Assembly (NCBI GenBank): GCA_029238665.1 | Contig: JAQWFQ010000011.1 | Coordinates: 1-64,000 of the forward strand | Reading direction: 5' to 3' | DNA from: Crocinitomicaceae bacterium | GTDB lineage: Bacteria; Bacteroidota; Bacteroidia; Flavobacteriales_D; Crocinitomicaceae | Length of the DNA: 64,000 bases | Shown: positions 6,155-16,050 of the stretch, piece by piece | How the letters are laid out: the number at the start of each line of letters is the position of its first letter | How positions within the stretch are numbered: position 1 is the stretch's first letter | The notes under the pieces: generated by a model | Told to the model about the DNA's origin: nothing | The model's input: only the letters and a program-made list of their open reading frames with translations | Database searches by the model: none | Position numbers and translations under genes: made by a program

Positions 6155-8455
6155 TTAAAATTTAAGTAAGACCCTTACTAAAAAGTTCCTTCCTGCTTGC
6201 GGATAGTAAAAGTTCTCTACGGTTCTTTCATTACCTGCAATATAGCCCCACGTATATCCATTGTTTGCATACATCTTGTTTGCAACGTTATTTACTAATA
6301 ACCCAACAGTCATTTCTTTAAACAAAACATCTTTAATTGTATAGTTCACTTGAACATTAAATGTTGTGTAGGCATCTAAACTACGGCTATCTGTTGAGGT
6401 ATTGTCTAAGAATTGACGTCCAACATGCTTACCTAGAAGACTAATACTTAACCCTTTTAAAGGTTCGTATTTTACGCCAGCAGCAGCGATAATGTTAGGT
6501 GAAAATGCTAAATCAGAATTTGTATGTATAATTGTGTCCTGGCCACCAATATCGTAATTAGTTACATACTCGTTAAATTCCTTGATTTTGTTATCGCTTA
6601 AGGTCAAGTTTCCAGTAACACTTAGTTTTTTAGTGATACGGTATCCCGCTTCTAATTCAAGACCTACTCTACGACTTACATCTACGTTTGTTCGAGTATA
6701 CCCTCCAACATCATTAATTTGTCCTGTTAAAACCAATTGGTCGTTGTAATGCATGTAGTAAGCATTTGCATTTACCATTAACTGGTTCCCCTTGTAACGG
6801 TATCCAGCTTCAAGGTTAATAAGTTGCTCTACTTTTGGTCTGTTTTCTGGAGTACTTTCTCTAAAATCTCTTCGTACCGGCTCACGATTAGCTACAGCTA
6901 CAGAAACATAGGTATTATTACGCTTGTTGAAATCATACATGAATCCAGCTTTTGGGTTTATAAAATCAAAAGACAAGGTTTGATCTATTGCTTTAATTGT
7001 TCCACTTACATCATCAATACCCAAGAATGAATAATCAATGTGTCTATATTGAATATCTCCATAAATTGTTAAACCTCCTTTTTTGTAGCTACCCTTTAAG
7101 TAAGAATGCGCTTCAAATTTTTGAGCTTCATTATCATAGTATCGGTCTCTAATTTCGCTGTTTGAAGCAAACTCTGCCCAAATAACTTCACCATAATGCC
7201 CACCTATATATTGATTAGCACCGCCACCAAAAATTAAATTAAGAGGTCCGTTATCATATGAAAGTGAAAAAACACCACCATAAAAATGATTGTCAAGCCA
7301 TCGTCTTCTAATTAAATCTGTTGAAGTAACCGTATCGTTCGGTAAGATCACGTTAGAGAATCCGTAATCAACAAGGTCTTCATCCGCTTTGTATTGCTCA
7401 TAGTATCCTTTTCCTCTTGTATAATGCAGTGCGCTAGTTAACTTTAGCTTGTGGCTAAACGCGTGGTTGAAGTGCAATTGATAATGATCTTGTTGATAGT
7501 TATCTACTTCATTTTCGTATGTGTAGTGATTATATGTTCTACCTGAGGTTAATAGATTGTCTCTGTCGCTTCCAGAAATCCAATTTCGATCTGCATATGC
7601 TGCAATTTCCGCTTGGTTTCCATTCATTACTGATTCAGGAGTTCCATACCATGCCTGGTATGTTTTTTCTTTCCCGCTAAACACCGTTGCACGAAGCAGT
7701 GACTTTTCACTATGCCAAGATCCAGAAAGGTAATATGATTTTAGATTTGATTTAGCTCTATCAATATAACCAGCTGAGCTAATACGTGATAAACGCGTAT
7801 CTAAAGTGAACTTTCCGTTAATTAGTCCCGTTCCAGCTTTGACCGTGTTTTTCCATGTGTTAAATGAACCGTATGAATTATCTAGCGTACCATATGCTTT
7901 CCGGTTTATTGAGTTGGTTTTAATGTTAATGCTTGCTCCAAAAGCAGAAGCGCCATTTGAAGATGTTCCTACACCACGTTGAACCTGAATGTTGTCAACT
8001 GAAGATGCAAAATCAGGCATATTTACCCAGTAGACCCCGTGAGACTCCGAGTCATTTACTGGAATACCGTTAATGGTCACATTTGTTCTGGTAGGATCAA
8101 CACCACGAATTCGAATTCCGGAATAACCAACACCTGCTCCTGCATCAGAAGTTACAACCGTAGAAGGAAGTGTGTTTAATAGGTAAGGTAAATCTTGACC
8201 AAAGTTTTTGGATTCAATTTCTTTACGATCCATATTTGAATACGTTGTTGGTGTTTTTGAACCAGCACGAATTACGGAGACCGTCATTTCCTCTAAAATT
8301 TGAAGTGAATCTTTGATTCCTTCTTTTTTCGGATTAAACTCGGTTGTTTGTTTTGACTTCTTTTTGGCTTGATTCGAGTCAAGTTCTTGTGCCAATGAAA
8401 CCAATGGCATGAACATAATCAGGCCACAGATTGTAGGTAAAATTCTTGTTTTCAT
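6155..8455 (-). CDS. TonB-dependent outer-membrane receptor, probably for thiamine
   Basis: A 766-residue receptor with an N-terminal signal peptide (ILPTICGLIMFMPLVSLAQ). A plug domain follows at about 50-180 with typical elements: LLNTLPSTVV, GIRIRGVDPTRTNVTINGIP, VQRGVGTSSNGASAFGASIN. A 22-strand-type barrel ends in the aromatic residue F (VLLKF), as needed for outer-membrane assembly. Unlike SusC-type proteins it has no carboxypeptidase-like extension. A TPP riboswitch lies in its leader, so transport of thiamine or a precursor across the outer membrane is strongly suggested; this rests on the riboswitch, not on the protein sequence. The PnuC-type permease gene lies just upstream. Confidence 0.92.
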   Translation of the reverse strand: MKTRILPTICGLIMFMPLVSLAQELDSNQAKKKSKQTTEFNPKKEGIKDSLQILEEMTVSVIRAGSKTPTTYSNMDRKEIESKNFGQDLPYLLNTLPSTVVTSDAGAGVGYSGIRIRGVDPTRTNVTINGIPVNDSESHGVYWVNMPDFASSVDNIQVQRGVGTSSNGASAFGASINIKTNSINRKAYGTLDNSYGSFNTWKNTVKAGTGLINGKFTLDTRLSRISSAGYIDRAKSNLKSYYLSGSWHSEKSLLRATVFSGKEKTYQAWYGTPESVMNGNQAEIAAYADRNWISGSDRDNLLTSGRTYNHYTYENEVDNYQQDHYQLHFNHAFSHKLKLTSALHYTRGKGYYEQYKADEDLVDYGFSNVILPNDTVTSTDLIRRRWLDNHFYGGVFSLSYDNGPLNLIFGGGANQYIGGHYGEVIWAEFASNSEIRDRYYDNEAQKFEAHSYLKGSYKKGGLTIYGDIQYRHIDYSFLGIDDVSGTIKAIDQTLSFDFINPKAGFMYDFNKRNNTYVSVAVANREPVRRDFRESTPENRPKVEQLINLEAGYRYKGNQLMVNANAYYMHYNDQLVLTGQINDVGGYTRTNVDVSRRVGLELEAGYRITKKLSVTGNLTLSDNKIKEFNEYVTNYDIGGQDTIIHTNSDLAFSPNIIAAAGVKYEPLKGLSISLLGKHVGRQFLDNTSTDSRSLDAYTTFNVQVNYTIKDVLFKEMTVGLLVNNVANKMYANNGYTWGYIAGNERTVENFYYPQAGRNFLVRVLLKF

Positions 8456-8517
8456 ATTTAAAATATTTAAACAAAGAATAAGGGGCTAATTCTCTATGTA
8501 GTTAAAATTAGCTATTT

Positions 8518-8605
8518 ACTATCACTTCCCTTCGCAGGCATTATCCTGAGCAGGTTAAATGGGTATAATCTCAGCCGCTAACAAAAGCAGCACCCCTTAG
8601 AGACG
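8518..8605 (-). promoter_or_regulatory. TPP riboswitch (THI box)
   Basis: The minus strand carries the conserved THI-box pieces in order: AAGGGGTGC, GCGGCTGAGATTATACCC, AACCTGCTCAGGATAATGCC and TGCGAAGGGAAGT. Downstream, GCTAATT and AATTAGC (8506-8512 with 8485-8491) form a hairpin just before the receptor start. The following CCCCTT (8480-8485) can pair with the AAGGGG of helix P1. This gives a plausible expression platform acting on the receptor gene at 8455. In the known class, binding of thiamine pyrophosphate turns expression off. Confidence 0.95.
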
Positions 8606-8708
8606 AGGCAAAGCTACATGATTTTTTTGAAGAAGACCTATTGATTAAAAACTTTTATATGCGTAATTCTCTTTCAGATTATATTAATACAACGAATGTT
8701 TAACCCTG

Positions 8709-9323
8709 CTATTTTGAGGAAGTAATGTTTTTTTGTGATTTATATTCATTGTGCCAAGCAATAAATCCGAACACAGCTAGAATGGTAAAAATACCATATT
8801 GAACAGCGGTTAAATTGTAGTCCCGTTGTGCATATAGGTAAATAGAAACTAAATCAATGACAATCCAATAAATCCAGTTTCCTAACACTTTTTGAGCTAC
8901 CATAAAGGTTGCTGATAAGCTATAGCAGGTTGTAAATGCATCGACATAAGGATTTGCTTGATTGGTGTACGTGTCAAAAATAAACCCAAGTACAAGAGAG
9001 AGAACACCACTGAGAACAATATTAAGTATGTGCTTGTTTATTCCCCAGATTTTAATGCTGGCGTTTTCGGGGCTTGATCGTTTCCAGCTTAACCAACCAA
9101 CAATAGCCATTGCGACATAAAAAAGTTGAAGTATCGATTCGATATATAAGTTGCCGGTATAGCAGAGGTAAACAAATAGGGTGGAGCCTATAAATGCAAA
9201 TAGCCAACAGATGATTAATCGTTTTGCTACTAGAATAACATAGGCTATACTTGAACCAACGGCTAGCCATTCTATTAGGGATGTGGCCTTAATTCCCTCC
9301 CATACACTTTCGAAAAAAGACAT
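8709..9323 (-). CDS. pnuC: PnuC-family vitamin transporter (nicotinamide riboside or thiamine type)
   Basis: A 204-residue inner-membrane protein with about seven hydrophobic segments and the family's hallmarks: WLSWKR (about residue 78), N-YVDAFTTCYSLSATFMVAQKVLGNWIYWI and the C-terminal LTAVQYGIFTILAVFGFIAW. PnuC proteins carry out facilitated diffusion of a vitamin that is then trapped by phosphorylation. Next to a TPP-controlled receptor the PnuT (thiamine) subtype is likely. Here, though, the gene lies upstream of the riboswitch and is not covered by it. Its start codon overlaps the stop of the YceI gene by one base (TGATG), so it is translated with that gene. Confidence 0.88.
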   Translation of the reverse strand: MSFFESVWEGIKATSLIEWLAVGSSIAYVILVAKRLIICWLFAFIGSTLFVYLCYTGNLYIESILQLFYVAMAIVGWLSWKRSSPENASIKIWGINKHILNIVLSGVLSLVLGFIFDTYTNQANPYVDAFTTCYSLSATFMVAQKVLGNWIYWIVIDLVSIYLYAQRDYNLTAVQYGIFTILAVFGFIAWHNEYKSQKNITSSK

Positions 9324-9832
9324 CAGTTCAGTTTTAGTGAAATTAAAACTCCTACACGGCTGTGTTCTCTGTCTTTTTTGATGGCAACTCCATAATCAAG
9401 GGCATAAATATCAGTAGCCAAAGTAACCAATGCTTCATCAATGTTCATAGTGAAAATGACCTCGTGTTCAATGCCTCTTATGGTCAGCATTCCTTTTACA
9501 AAATACAGTTCGTTTTCCATGTATATTTTAGAGCTACTGAACTTCATTTTAGGGTGTTTTTCCACCTCAAAAAAGTCAGAAGACATTAAGTGGTTATCTC
9601 GAGATTTATTATTTGTAGACAAGGTTGAAACATCAGCAACTCCTGAAATGACAGATTGAGAAAGATCTTTGAAGTTGATGTTTATTTCAGCATTTACATC
9701 CTGTAACGTTCCTTTGGTAGACTTGCTGTAATAGGTAAAATCAACCGCTGTTTTATTGGTTTCAATTTGAAGATTTTGGGTATAAGAAAACGTTGAAGTA
9801 ATAAGGGTAAGTAATAGTATAAAGTTTTTCAT
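9323..9832 (-). CDS. YceI-family exported lipid-binding-like protein
   Basis: A 169-residue protein with a signal peptide (MKNFILLLTLITSTFSYTQ) followed by a YceI-like lipocalin barrel. Family features are NKSRDNHLMSSDFFEVEKHPKMKF (about 80-103) and the later LTIRGIEHEVIF. YceI proteins bind isoprenoid-type lipids in the periplasm. It begins a two-gene operon with pnuC, an unusual partnership whose logic is not clear from the sequence. Confidence 0.85.
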   Translation of the reverse strand: MKNFILLLTLITSTFSYTQNLQIETNKTAVDFTYYSKSTKGTLQDVNAEININFKDLSQSVISGVADVSTLSTNNKSRDNHLMSSDFFEVEKHPKMKFSSSKIYMENELYFVKGMLTIRGIEHEVIFTMNIDEALVTLATDIYALDYGVAIKKDREHSRVGVLISLKLN

Positions 9833-9877
9833 CAGTTCAATTTAAGGTAAAGGTAATTAAATTCAAATTTTAAGGAC

Positions 9878-11443
9878 TTATTGAATTATAAGTGGGGTTG
9901 ATGTAATTCCGTCCAAAGAGTAAACGTTAACACGATAATACCCTGGGCTTATTCCAGAAACATCGAGCTGTACTTTTTTTCTTCCCCTTTCAACTTTTTG
10001 GTCAAGGAATTGTTTTACAATTTTACCTGTTGAATCTATAAGATTTAATTTAGTTTGTCCGCCAGGGCTGTAAAAATCGACCAAGAATTGATTGTTTGTT
10101 GGGTTTGGCCATAAAAGTATAGGGTCTGAATTTTGCTCTTCACTGCATAAAAACTCGTCGGTTAATTTTATGTATGACAGTGAGTGATCTGGAAAAATCG
10201 CCTCTATTTGTTGTTTTGGAACTTTGAGCCAATCTTGCAGGACTGATGCGTATATATCACGAAAGTCAAATTGCATGTCAACTCCTTTTTGATTTTCAAT
10301 GTCAGTTGAAATTGTTGGGTTGAATCCAATAATTGGTTTTGAAATACACTTTCCAAAAAGAAAGAGTGGAGCAGCATCACCGTGGTCAGTCCCTCGGCTT
10401 CCGTTAGATGCTATTTGTCTTCCAAATTCAGAAAATGACATGCCCATTACTCGGTGGTCTAAATTTAACAAAGATAAGTCATCTTCAAATGCGTACACGG
10501 CATCTGAAATTTCTTGTAATAAATCGGCATGTGTACCAAGTGTTGTATCATTGGGATCAACTTGTTGACCGTGCGTATCAAAACCATTTACATTTAAAAT
10601 ATAGACCTTGGTCTTCATTCCCCCAGCAATCATTTGGGCAACATAACGCATCTGTTTAGCCAGTGTGCTTTTATAATCATTTTGTGGATTATTATCTATG
10701 TAGTAATGTTTTGATAAGGAGTTACCCATATCATAGATTTGATTTATTCGTGAGCCGTACACATTTGTTTGCGAAATCATTGTAGAAACAAAATCGTTGT
10801 TGCACCCAAACATTGTTCCGTCGTTACCAGCCGTGTTTACACTCAAATTGAATGTATTGTTAGGGTTGGATACCAATGTAGAGAAGTTTGATACAGACCC
10901 TTGGCAAGTTGGAGAGATAGACCTGCCTAGACTCATTGCAAAAGGATCTTGATAGTTTGCGTTTGGATAGTTGTCTGGATATTGGGGGTAGTTTTGTTCA
11001 AAATACCTACCAAGCCACCCGCGCTTTTCATCGATGGCTGTTGAACCGTTGGTCCAAATATCGCTTGATCTAAAGTGCGATCTATTTTGTTCAGCATACC
11101 CAACCCCCTGTATTATCGATGCTCTACCTTCTTGAAATAAGTTATTAATTCCAGTCATGGAAGGATGAAAACCTAAGTTTGTTGTTCCTCTTAAAATTTT
11201 TGATTCAGGGATAATGATGTTGGGCCGTTGAATGGTTAAGTTGTCATATTGATTTAGCGGTATTACGGTGTTTAAACCATCGTTTCCTCCATTCATTCTG
11301 ATGAGTACCAAAATTCGATCTTCATACGATATTGGAATGTCAAAATTTCCAAAAGGGGTAGCCTGAGCACTTAAGTTCTTTACAAAAAAAGGCACCGACA
11401 AAGAAGCGAGTGATATGTTTCGAATAAATGTTCTTCTTTTCAT
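9878..11443 (-). CDS. DUF1501-family exported protein with T9SS sorting domain
   Basis: A 521-residue protein. The N-terminus MKRRTFIRNISLASLSVPFF has a twin-arginine-like KRR followed by a hydrophobic stretch, typical of this family. The DUF1501 (sulfatase-related) core covers about 40-425 with LVLIRMNGGNDGLNTVIPL, NRSHFRSSDIWTNGS, NGFDTHGQQ and EFGRQIASNGSRGTDHGDAAP. A type-A T9SS sorting domain follows (about 440-521), with LWPNPTNNQF and GYYRVNVYS. It is therefore probably exported and attached to or released from the cell surface. It lies 4 bp after the DUF1800 gene, its constant partner in many bacteria. The molecular function of the pair is not established. Confidence 0.9.
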   Translation of the reverse strand: MKRRTFIRNISLASLSVPFFVKNLSAQATPFGNFDIPISYEDRILVLIRMNGGNDGLNTVIPLNQYDNLTIQRPNIIIPESKILRGTTNLGFHPSMTGINNLFQEGRASIIQGVGYAEQNRSHFRSSDIWTNGSTAIDEKRGWLGRYFEQNYPQYPDNYPNANYQDPFAMSLGRSISPTCQGSVSNFSTLVSNPNNTFNLSVNTAGNDGTMFGCNNDFVSTMISQTNVYGSRINQIYDMGNSLSKHYYIDNNPQNDYKSTLAKQMRYVAQMIAGGMKTKVYILNVNGFDTHGQQVDPNDTTLGTHADLLQEISDAVYAFEDDLSLLNLDHRVMGMSFSEFGRQIASNGSRGTDHGDAAPLFLFGKCISKPIIGFNPTISTDIENQKGVDMQFDFRDIYASVLQDWLKVPKQQIEAIFPDHSLSYIKLTDEFLCSEEQNSDPILLWPNPTNNQFLVDFYSPGGQTKLNLIDSTGKIVKQFLDQKVERGRKKVQLDVSGISPGYYRVNVYSLDGITSTPLIIQ

Positions 11444-11447
11444 AGGG

Positions 11448-13103
11448 CTAACAACTTTGAAATTCAGGGAACATAAATAATTGTGATAGTACTTGCTCTA
11501 GTTTTGATTTAATAGGGTCAGATAAAACAATGTCATTAGGGTTAGCGCTATATTCATTGTATTGAATGGTCCACTCAAATTGAGGTAATCCTCCCGTAAG
11601 CGTATTTAATAAAATATCTTTTTTAGTCTGGTCGAGCGGTCGTGCGAAAAACAATTGACTGATTTCATCAATCAAAGCTGTTGGTATATGTGGTGTTTGA
11701 AGTGTTGAAACAAAGTTTAATACGTCAATCTTAAGGTTGAATAATGTTCCAAATTCATCCGAATTTATACCATCTGTACTTGTTGTTAATTCTGTTACGC
11801 AGTAAAAACGATTACTTATTGTTCCTGAATTAATCCAGTTTTGCATAAATGTTGGCGTCTTATAGTATGCAGGCCAGCCGGCAACACTTGGAGGTTTGTA
11901 CCAATGTAAGTCAAAGCCTACAGCTCTAATGTATAATTCCCTCCACATGAGATTATTCCCCTCAAACCCATGATTGGGTAATGTTTGTGTTGGGTTTAGC
12001 ATACTGAATAGAAATTCAAATGGTGATTTGATATGTGAACCAACATTTGAGGTATCATAAAAATGTTCACTTTTAAACAGCTCAACTAAAACAGGTCTAA
12101 TTTCGTAGTTATTAGCTAAAAGCGTCTGTTTCATAGTGTTTATTACCTGTGTGTCTATTTCTAATGTAATTTCAGTGTTTACAAAAAAGGTATATAGTTT
12201 TCTTGATATGTGAAGGGCAGTCTCATCTTTTTGAAAGATGACATTAACGAAGTCTTTGTATTCAAGTTGATCAGCGTTAGAAAGCGTTGTGTTATTGAAA
12301 TGGTACGAAAAGGTCTTGTCAGTTGTGTCGTGATGTAATGGGTCAAACTCACTGTAGGGGTGGTCCGTATGGCTTTCATTTTCGCGGACTTTCCAGCCGG
12401 TTAAAATTTTTGCCCCAACGGCAACGTCTTCTTCTGTATAATTGGAATAATCACCTGGTCCAACTTGTGGTCCAATCCCAACGGTGAAAAGCTCAAGAAA
12501 CTCACGTGCATAGTTCTCGTTAGGGGACCATTTAGTGCTCCATGCAGTATCTAAAAAAAGCATCATTAAAGGGTTTATGGTGATTTCCTCAGTAAGGGTG
12601 TTGAAATTACCAAGCGCATGTGTTTCTAAAAGCTTGTGATATGTGTAATTGATTCGATCGTCGGTTGTTCTTGCTACTGCAAAATGATTGTGCCAGAAAA
12701 AGCACATCTTTTCCGTTATGGAAGGTGGGTTTAGTTGCTCTTGATTTAGTCTTTTTACAATCCAAGAGTACATTGAGTTTTTTCGAGCAATATTTGTTTC
12801 ACTCTTTAATGTTAAATCCAAAGGGAGATACTCACTTATCCAGGTGTCTCCTTGAGAACCTATAGCTTCATCTGGGTGCCAAGTTGTAGGTGCTTCAGAG
12901 GAGTGAATTTGTAAAAGTGACTCTACGGCTTGATCTAAACCTAGAGATACCAACTGATCAATTTGATCTTTTGTTGGACCAAATGCTGTTCTTCGAAGTA
13001 AATGGCTTGCTGTTTCAAACGACCAAGCTCCTGCATACGGCAGCATGCTGAGCGATGAGGCAGGAGTGTTTTCGCAAGTTGACATAAAAGGCTTAATTTT
13101 CAA
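11448..13103 (-). CDS. DUF1800-family protein
   Basis: A 551-residue protein matching DUF1800. Its opening HLLRRTAFGPTKDQIDQLVSLGLD is diagnostic; it goes on with KMCFFWHNHFAV, NENYAREFLELFTVGIG and WPAYYKTPTFMQNW. No signal peptide is seen at the N-terminus (the start could also be Met7 at 13085). It is translated just ahead of the DUF1501 gene with only 4 bp between them, forming the standard two-gene operon. Roles proposed for the pair in the literature are tentative. Confidence 0.9.
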   Translation of the reverse strand: MKIKPFMSTCENTPASSLSMLPYAGAWSFETASHLLRRTAFGPTKDQIDQLVSLGLDQAVESLLQIHSSEAPTTWHPDEAIGSQGDTWISEYLPLDLTLKSETNIARKNSMYSWIVKRLNQEQLNPPSITEKMCFFWHNHFAVARTTDDRINYTYHKLLETHALGNFNTLTEEITINPLMMLFLDTAWSTKWSPNENYAREFLELFTVGIGPQVGPGDYSNYTEEDVAVGAKILTGWKVRENESHTDHPYSEFDPLHHDTTDKTFSYHFNNTTLSNADQLEYKDFVNVIFQKDETALHISRKLYTFFVNTEITLEIDTQVINTMKQTLLANNYEIRPVLVELFKSEHFYDTSNVGSHIKSPFEFLFSMLNPTQTLPNHGFEGNNLMWRELYIRAVGFDLHWYKPPSVAGWPAYYKTPTFMQNWINSGTISNRFYCVTELTTSTDGINSDEFGTLFNLKIDVLNFVSTLQTPHIPTALIDEISQLFFARPLDQTKKDILLNTLTGGLPQFEWTIQYNEYSANPNDIVLSDPIKSKLEQVLSQLFMFPEFQSC

Positions 13104-13167
13104 AATTAAAGATAGGTCTTAAGCTTGTAAGCCAAAAGGTACAGCTAATAAATGATTTTTTTGCATA

Positions 13168-13199
13168 AAAAAAGAGCGAGTTATTAACTCGCTCTTTTT
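13168..13199. terminator. Bidirectional terminator
   Basis: AAAAGAGCGAGTTA and TAACTCGCTCTTTT form a perfect stem with A- and T-runs on either side. It ends the gene at 13216-13962 and separates it from the DUF1800 operon. Confidence 0.9.
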
Positions 13200-13215
13200 A
13201 ATTATTCTATAATTA

Positions 13216-13962
13216 TTACTTCTTTATAAAACGAATTGTTTCAGAAGAATTTGATGTGTTTATCTTGACAAAATAAATTCCAGTTTCAAGGTTTGATACA
13301 TTCATTTCAAATGAACTTGTATCTAGCGTTGTGTACCGGTCCATTACTTGACCATTCATATTTACAATTGAAATTGTGTTTGCTGAAGGGTTTAATCCTT
13401 CTAGTGTCAATACATTTTCAGTTGGGTTAGGGTATAAGCTAAGTGCTGTAGTTGTATTTTCACTTAAAGTGTTTGTACAACCACCCGCTGGAAGAATCTC
13501 TAAAACGTACCAGTCAATAATTTCTGTAGCTTGTGAATCAGGTGAACCAGCTAAGTATACATCAACAATTATTTCAGGTGTATATAATCCTTCTTCACCT
13601 GCTGATGGTGTTCCTGAAATAATCAGACATCCTGTTTCTCCACCTATAAATGTACAGCCACCTAATATTGTTGAACAATCGTAAGTCATTGATGCAGGTA
13701 ATCCTGTAAAGCTTGTAATTACAATTGAATCAAAATCCAATGTAAGAGGAGGGAATAATGGGCTAATTTCAACGAGTGTATCAACAGGTACAATATTAGT
13801 TACAACTTGCTCGTATAATTCTCCAACGCATGCACTTTGAAGACCAGTGGTTGAATCTGGATAGACACCTGGTTCAGTAAAAGCAGGGTCTGGAACACAT
13901 TGAGCGTTAGCAGTAAGAACGCTTACAAATGTAATCGTTAGTAAAAGTAGAATTTTTTTCAT
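13216..13962 (-). CDS. Secreted T9SS cargo protein, unknown function
   Basis: A 248-residue protein with a signal peptide (KKILLLLTITFVSVLTANAQ). A Cys-rich central region follows (several Cys between residues 22 and 162). A complete type-A sorting domain covers about 172-248: LYPNPTENVLTLEGLNP, IVNMNGQVMDRY, SNLETGIYFVKI and the end TIRFIKK. The central region includes a cadherin/Ig-like strand pattern with GTPSAGEEG, similar to Putative-Ig repeats, but no enzyme motif. It stands alone between terminators and was probably exported to the cell surface. Confidence 0.85.
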   Translation of the reverse strand: MKKILLLLTITFVSVLTANAQCVPDPAFTEPGVYPDSTTGLQSACVGELYEQVVTNIVPVDTLVEISPLFPPLTLDFDSIVITSFTGLPASMTYDCSTILGGCTFIGGETGCLIISGTPSAGEEGLYTPEIIVDVYLAGSPDSQATEIIDWYVLEILPAGGCTNTLSENTTTALSLYPNPTENVLTLEGLNPSANTISIVNMNGQVMDRYTTLDTSSFEMNVSNLETGIYFVKINTSNSSETIRFIKK

Positions 13963-14076
13963 AGTTAATTTTTATTAGTTTATGAATGCTAATTTACGTT
14001 TTTTTGTTTAGATAGCGAATGCGTTATTATAAGTTCTTTGTGAACACGTTTTATATTTAAATTGAAATTTATTTAG

Positions 14077-15990
14077 TTATTGTGATAGTCGTGATTGAAT
14101 GATTCCCGCTACAATTTCTGGATTAAGCAGTGTGGAGATGTCTCCAAGGTTTGATATGTCATTTGAGGCAATTTTTCGAAGTATTCGACGCATTATTTTC
14201 CCCGAACGTGTCTTTGGGAGCCCTTGTGTAAATTGTATTTTATCTAATTTTGCAATGGGCCCTATGTGTTCAGTAATTAGCTGATTGATTTCTTTTTGAA
14301 GTTGATTTTTATCTCTAGTTCTCACTGTTTCTTTGAGTGTTACGTAACCGTATAGTGCATTTCCTTTGATGTTATGCGGGAATCCCACAATGGCAGATTC
14401 TGTTACGTCAGGGTGTTCGTTTATAGCATCTTCAATGGGGGCTGTACCAAGGTTGTGTCCTGAAACAATAATAACATCATCTACACGGCCAGTTAGGCGG
14501 TAGTAACCAACTTCATTTCTTTTTGCTCCATCCCCTGTAAAGTACATGTTTTTAAAAGCGGAGAAGTAGGTTTCTTTATAGCGTTGATGATTACCCCATA
14601 TGGTTCTTGCTATAGAAGGCCAGGGTTGTTTTATACATAATGAACCTTCAAGTTGATTTCCAATTAACTCAGATTGATCAGCAGCCATTAAAGCTGGTTG
14701 TATTCCTGGTAATGGTAATGTTGCAAATGTTGGTGTGGTTGGGGTTACATAGGGAATAGGGGAAATCATTATTCCTCCAGTTTCTGTTTGCCACCACGTA
14801 TCCACAATAGGACTTTTTCTTTTCCCAATATTTTCGTTGTACCAATTCCATGCTTCCTCATTAATGGGCTCACCCACAGAACCAAGTACTTTTAATGATG
14901 ACAAATCTCGGTTTTGAACGAAGTCTATTTTTTCCTTCGCTAAGGCTCGAATTGCCGTAGGAGCAGTGTAAAATTGTGTTACTTTATTCTTTTCTACAAT
15001 GTCCCAAAACCTTCCGTAGTCAGGATGGTTTGGAACTCCTTCAAACATAACTGTTGTGGCACCATTTGCTAAAGGACCATATACGATATAACTATGCCCT
15101 GTAATCCAACCAATGTCTGCAGTACACCAGTAAATATCATCCGTTCGGTATTGAAAGACATTTTTGAATGTGTAGGTAGTATAAACCATATATCCGGCTG
15201 TTGTGTGTACCATTCCTTTTGGCGTTCCGGTAGATCCAGAGGTGTATAGAATGAAAAGCGGATCCTCTGCGTCCATTACTTCGGGTTCACAAACTTCTAG
15301 GGCCTGATCAAGTAAAGGCTGTAGCCATTGATCTCTTCCAGTTTTCATGCTAATGTCCGAGTTAATTCTTTTTGCGACTAAAACAGAGTCAATACAATCA
15401 CACTCATTTAGAGCCTCGTCTACAATTCCCTTTAAATCAATCGTTTTTGCTGCACGAAATGAACCATCAGATGTGATTACGAGTTTACAGCTACTGTCTT
15501 TAATTCGTGCAGCCAAAGCTGTAGATGAAAAACCTGCAAACACTACCGAGTGTATGGCGCCAATACGTGCACATGCTAAAACGGAAACTGCTAGTTCAGG
15601 AATCATGGGCAGGTAAATACATACACGATCTCCTTTTTTAATGCCTTGTGCTTTTAAGACATTTGCGAATTTATTCACGCGTTTTGATAAGCTATTGTAT
15701 GTTATGTGTTGTGCTTTTTCATTTGGATTATTAGGTTCGAATAGAATGGCTGTTTTGTCTCCTCGATCAGCAAGGTGTCGGTCGATACAGTTTTCTGTAA
15801 TGTTTAATTTAGCACCTTCAAACCATTTTATGTTTGCAGAATCAAAGTCACCACTAAAGACTGTATCCCATCGTTTTTTCCATGTAAAATGGTTTTCTGC
15901 TATTTCCTCCCAAAAAGCTTTTGGGTTTTCTACCGATTCACGATAGACCTTAAAATATTCTTCTAAATTTTCGATTTGATAGTTACTCAT
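14077..15990 (-). CDS. acs: Acetyl-CoA synthetase
   Basis: A 637-residue AMP-forming acetate-CoA ligase: acetate + ATP + CoA to acetyl-CoA + AMP + PPi, in the cytoplasm. The N-terminal ACAS domain, the P-loop YTSGSTGTPKG at 249-259 and the TWWQTETGG substrate region are all present. So are the hinge region (YFTGDGAKRNEVGYYRLTGRVDD) and the catalytic lysine Lys598 in TRSGKIMRRILR, the residue known to be acetylated in this family. WWQTETG carries the tryptophan that keeps the pocket small, supporting acetate over longer acids. It stands alone, ahead of a long non-coding stretch. Confidence 0.95.
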   Translation of the reverse strand: MSNYQIENLEEYFKVYRESVENPKAFWEEIAENHFTWKKRWDTVFSGDFDSANIKWFEGAKLNITENCIDRHLADRGDKTAILFEPNNPNEKAQHITYNSLSKRVNKFANVLKAQGIKKGDRVCIYLPMIPELAVSVLACARIGAIHSVVFAGFSSTALAARIKDSSCKLVITSDGSFRAAKTIDLKGIVDEALNECDCIDSVLVAKRINSDISMKTGRDQWLQPLLDQALEVCEPEVMDAEDPLFILYTSGSTGTPKGMVHTTAGYMVYTTYTFKNVFQYRTDDIYWCTADIGWITGHSYIVYGPLANGATTVMFEGVPNHPDYGRFWDIVEKNKVTQFYTAPTAIRALAKEKIDFVQNRDLSSLKVLGSVGEPINEEAWNWYNENIGKRKSPIVDTWWQTETGGIMISPIPYVTPTTPTFATLPLPGIQPALMAADQSELIGNQLEGSLCIKQPWPSIARTIWGNHQRYKETYFSAFKNMYFTGDGAKRNEVGYYRLTGRVDDVIIVSGHNLGTAPIEDAINEHPDVTESAIVGFPHNIKGNALYGYVTLKETVRTRDKNQLQKEINQLITEHIGPIAKLDKIQFTQGLPKTRSGKIMRRILRKIASNDISNLGDISTLLNPEIVAGIIQSRLSQ

Positions 15991-16050
15991 TGTTGTCTAG
16001 GCCTTTTGAATTTAAAGGCAAGATAGTAATTTGTAGATTAAGTTGTTTTA

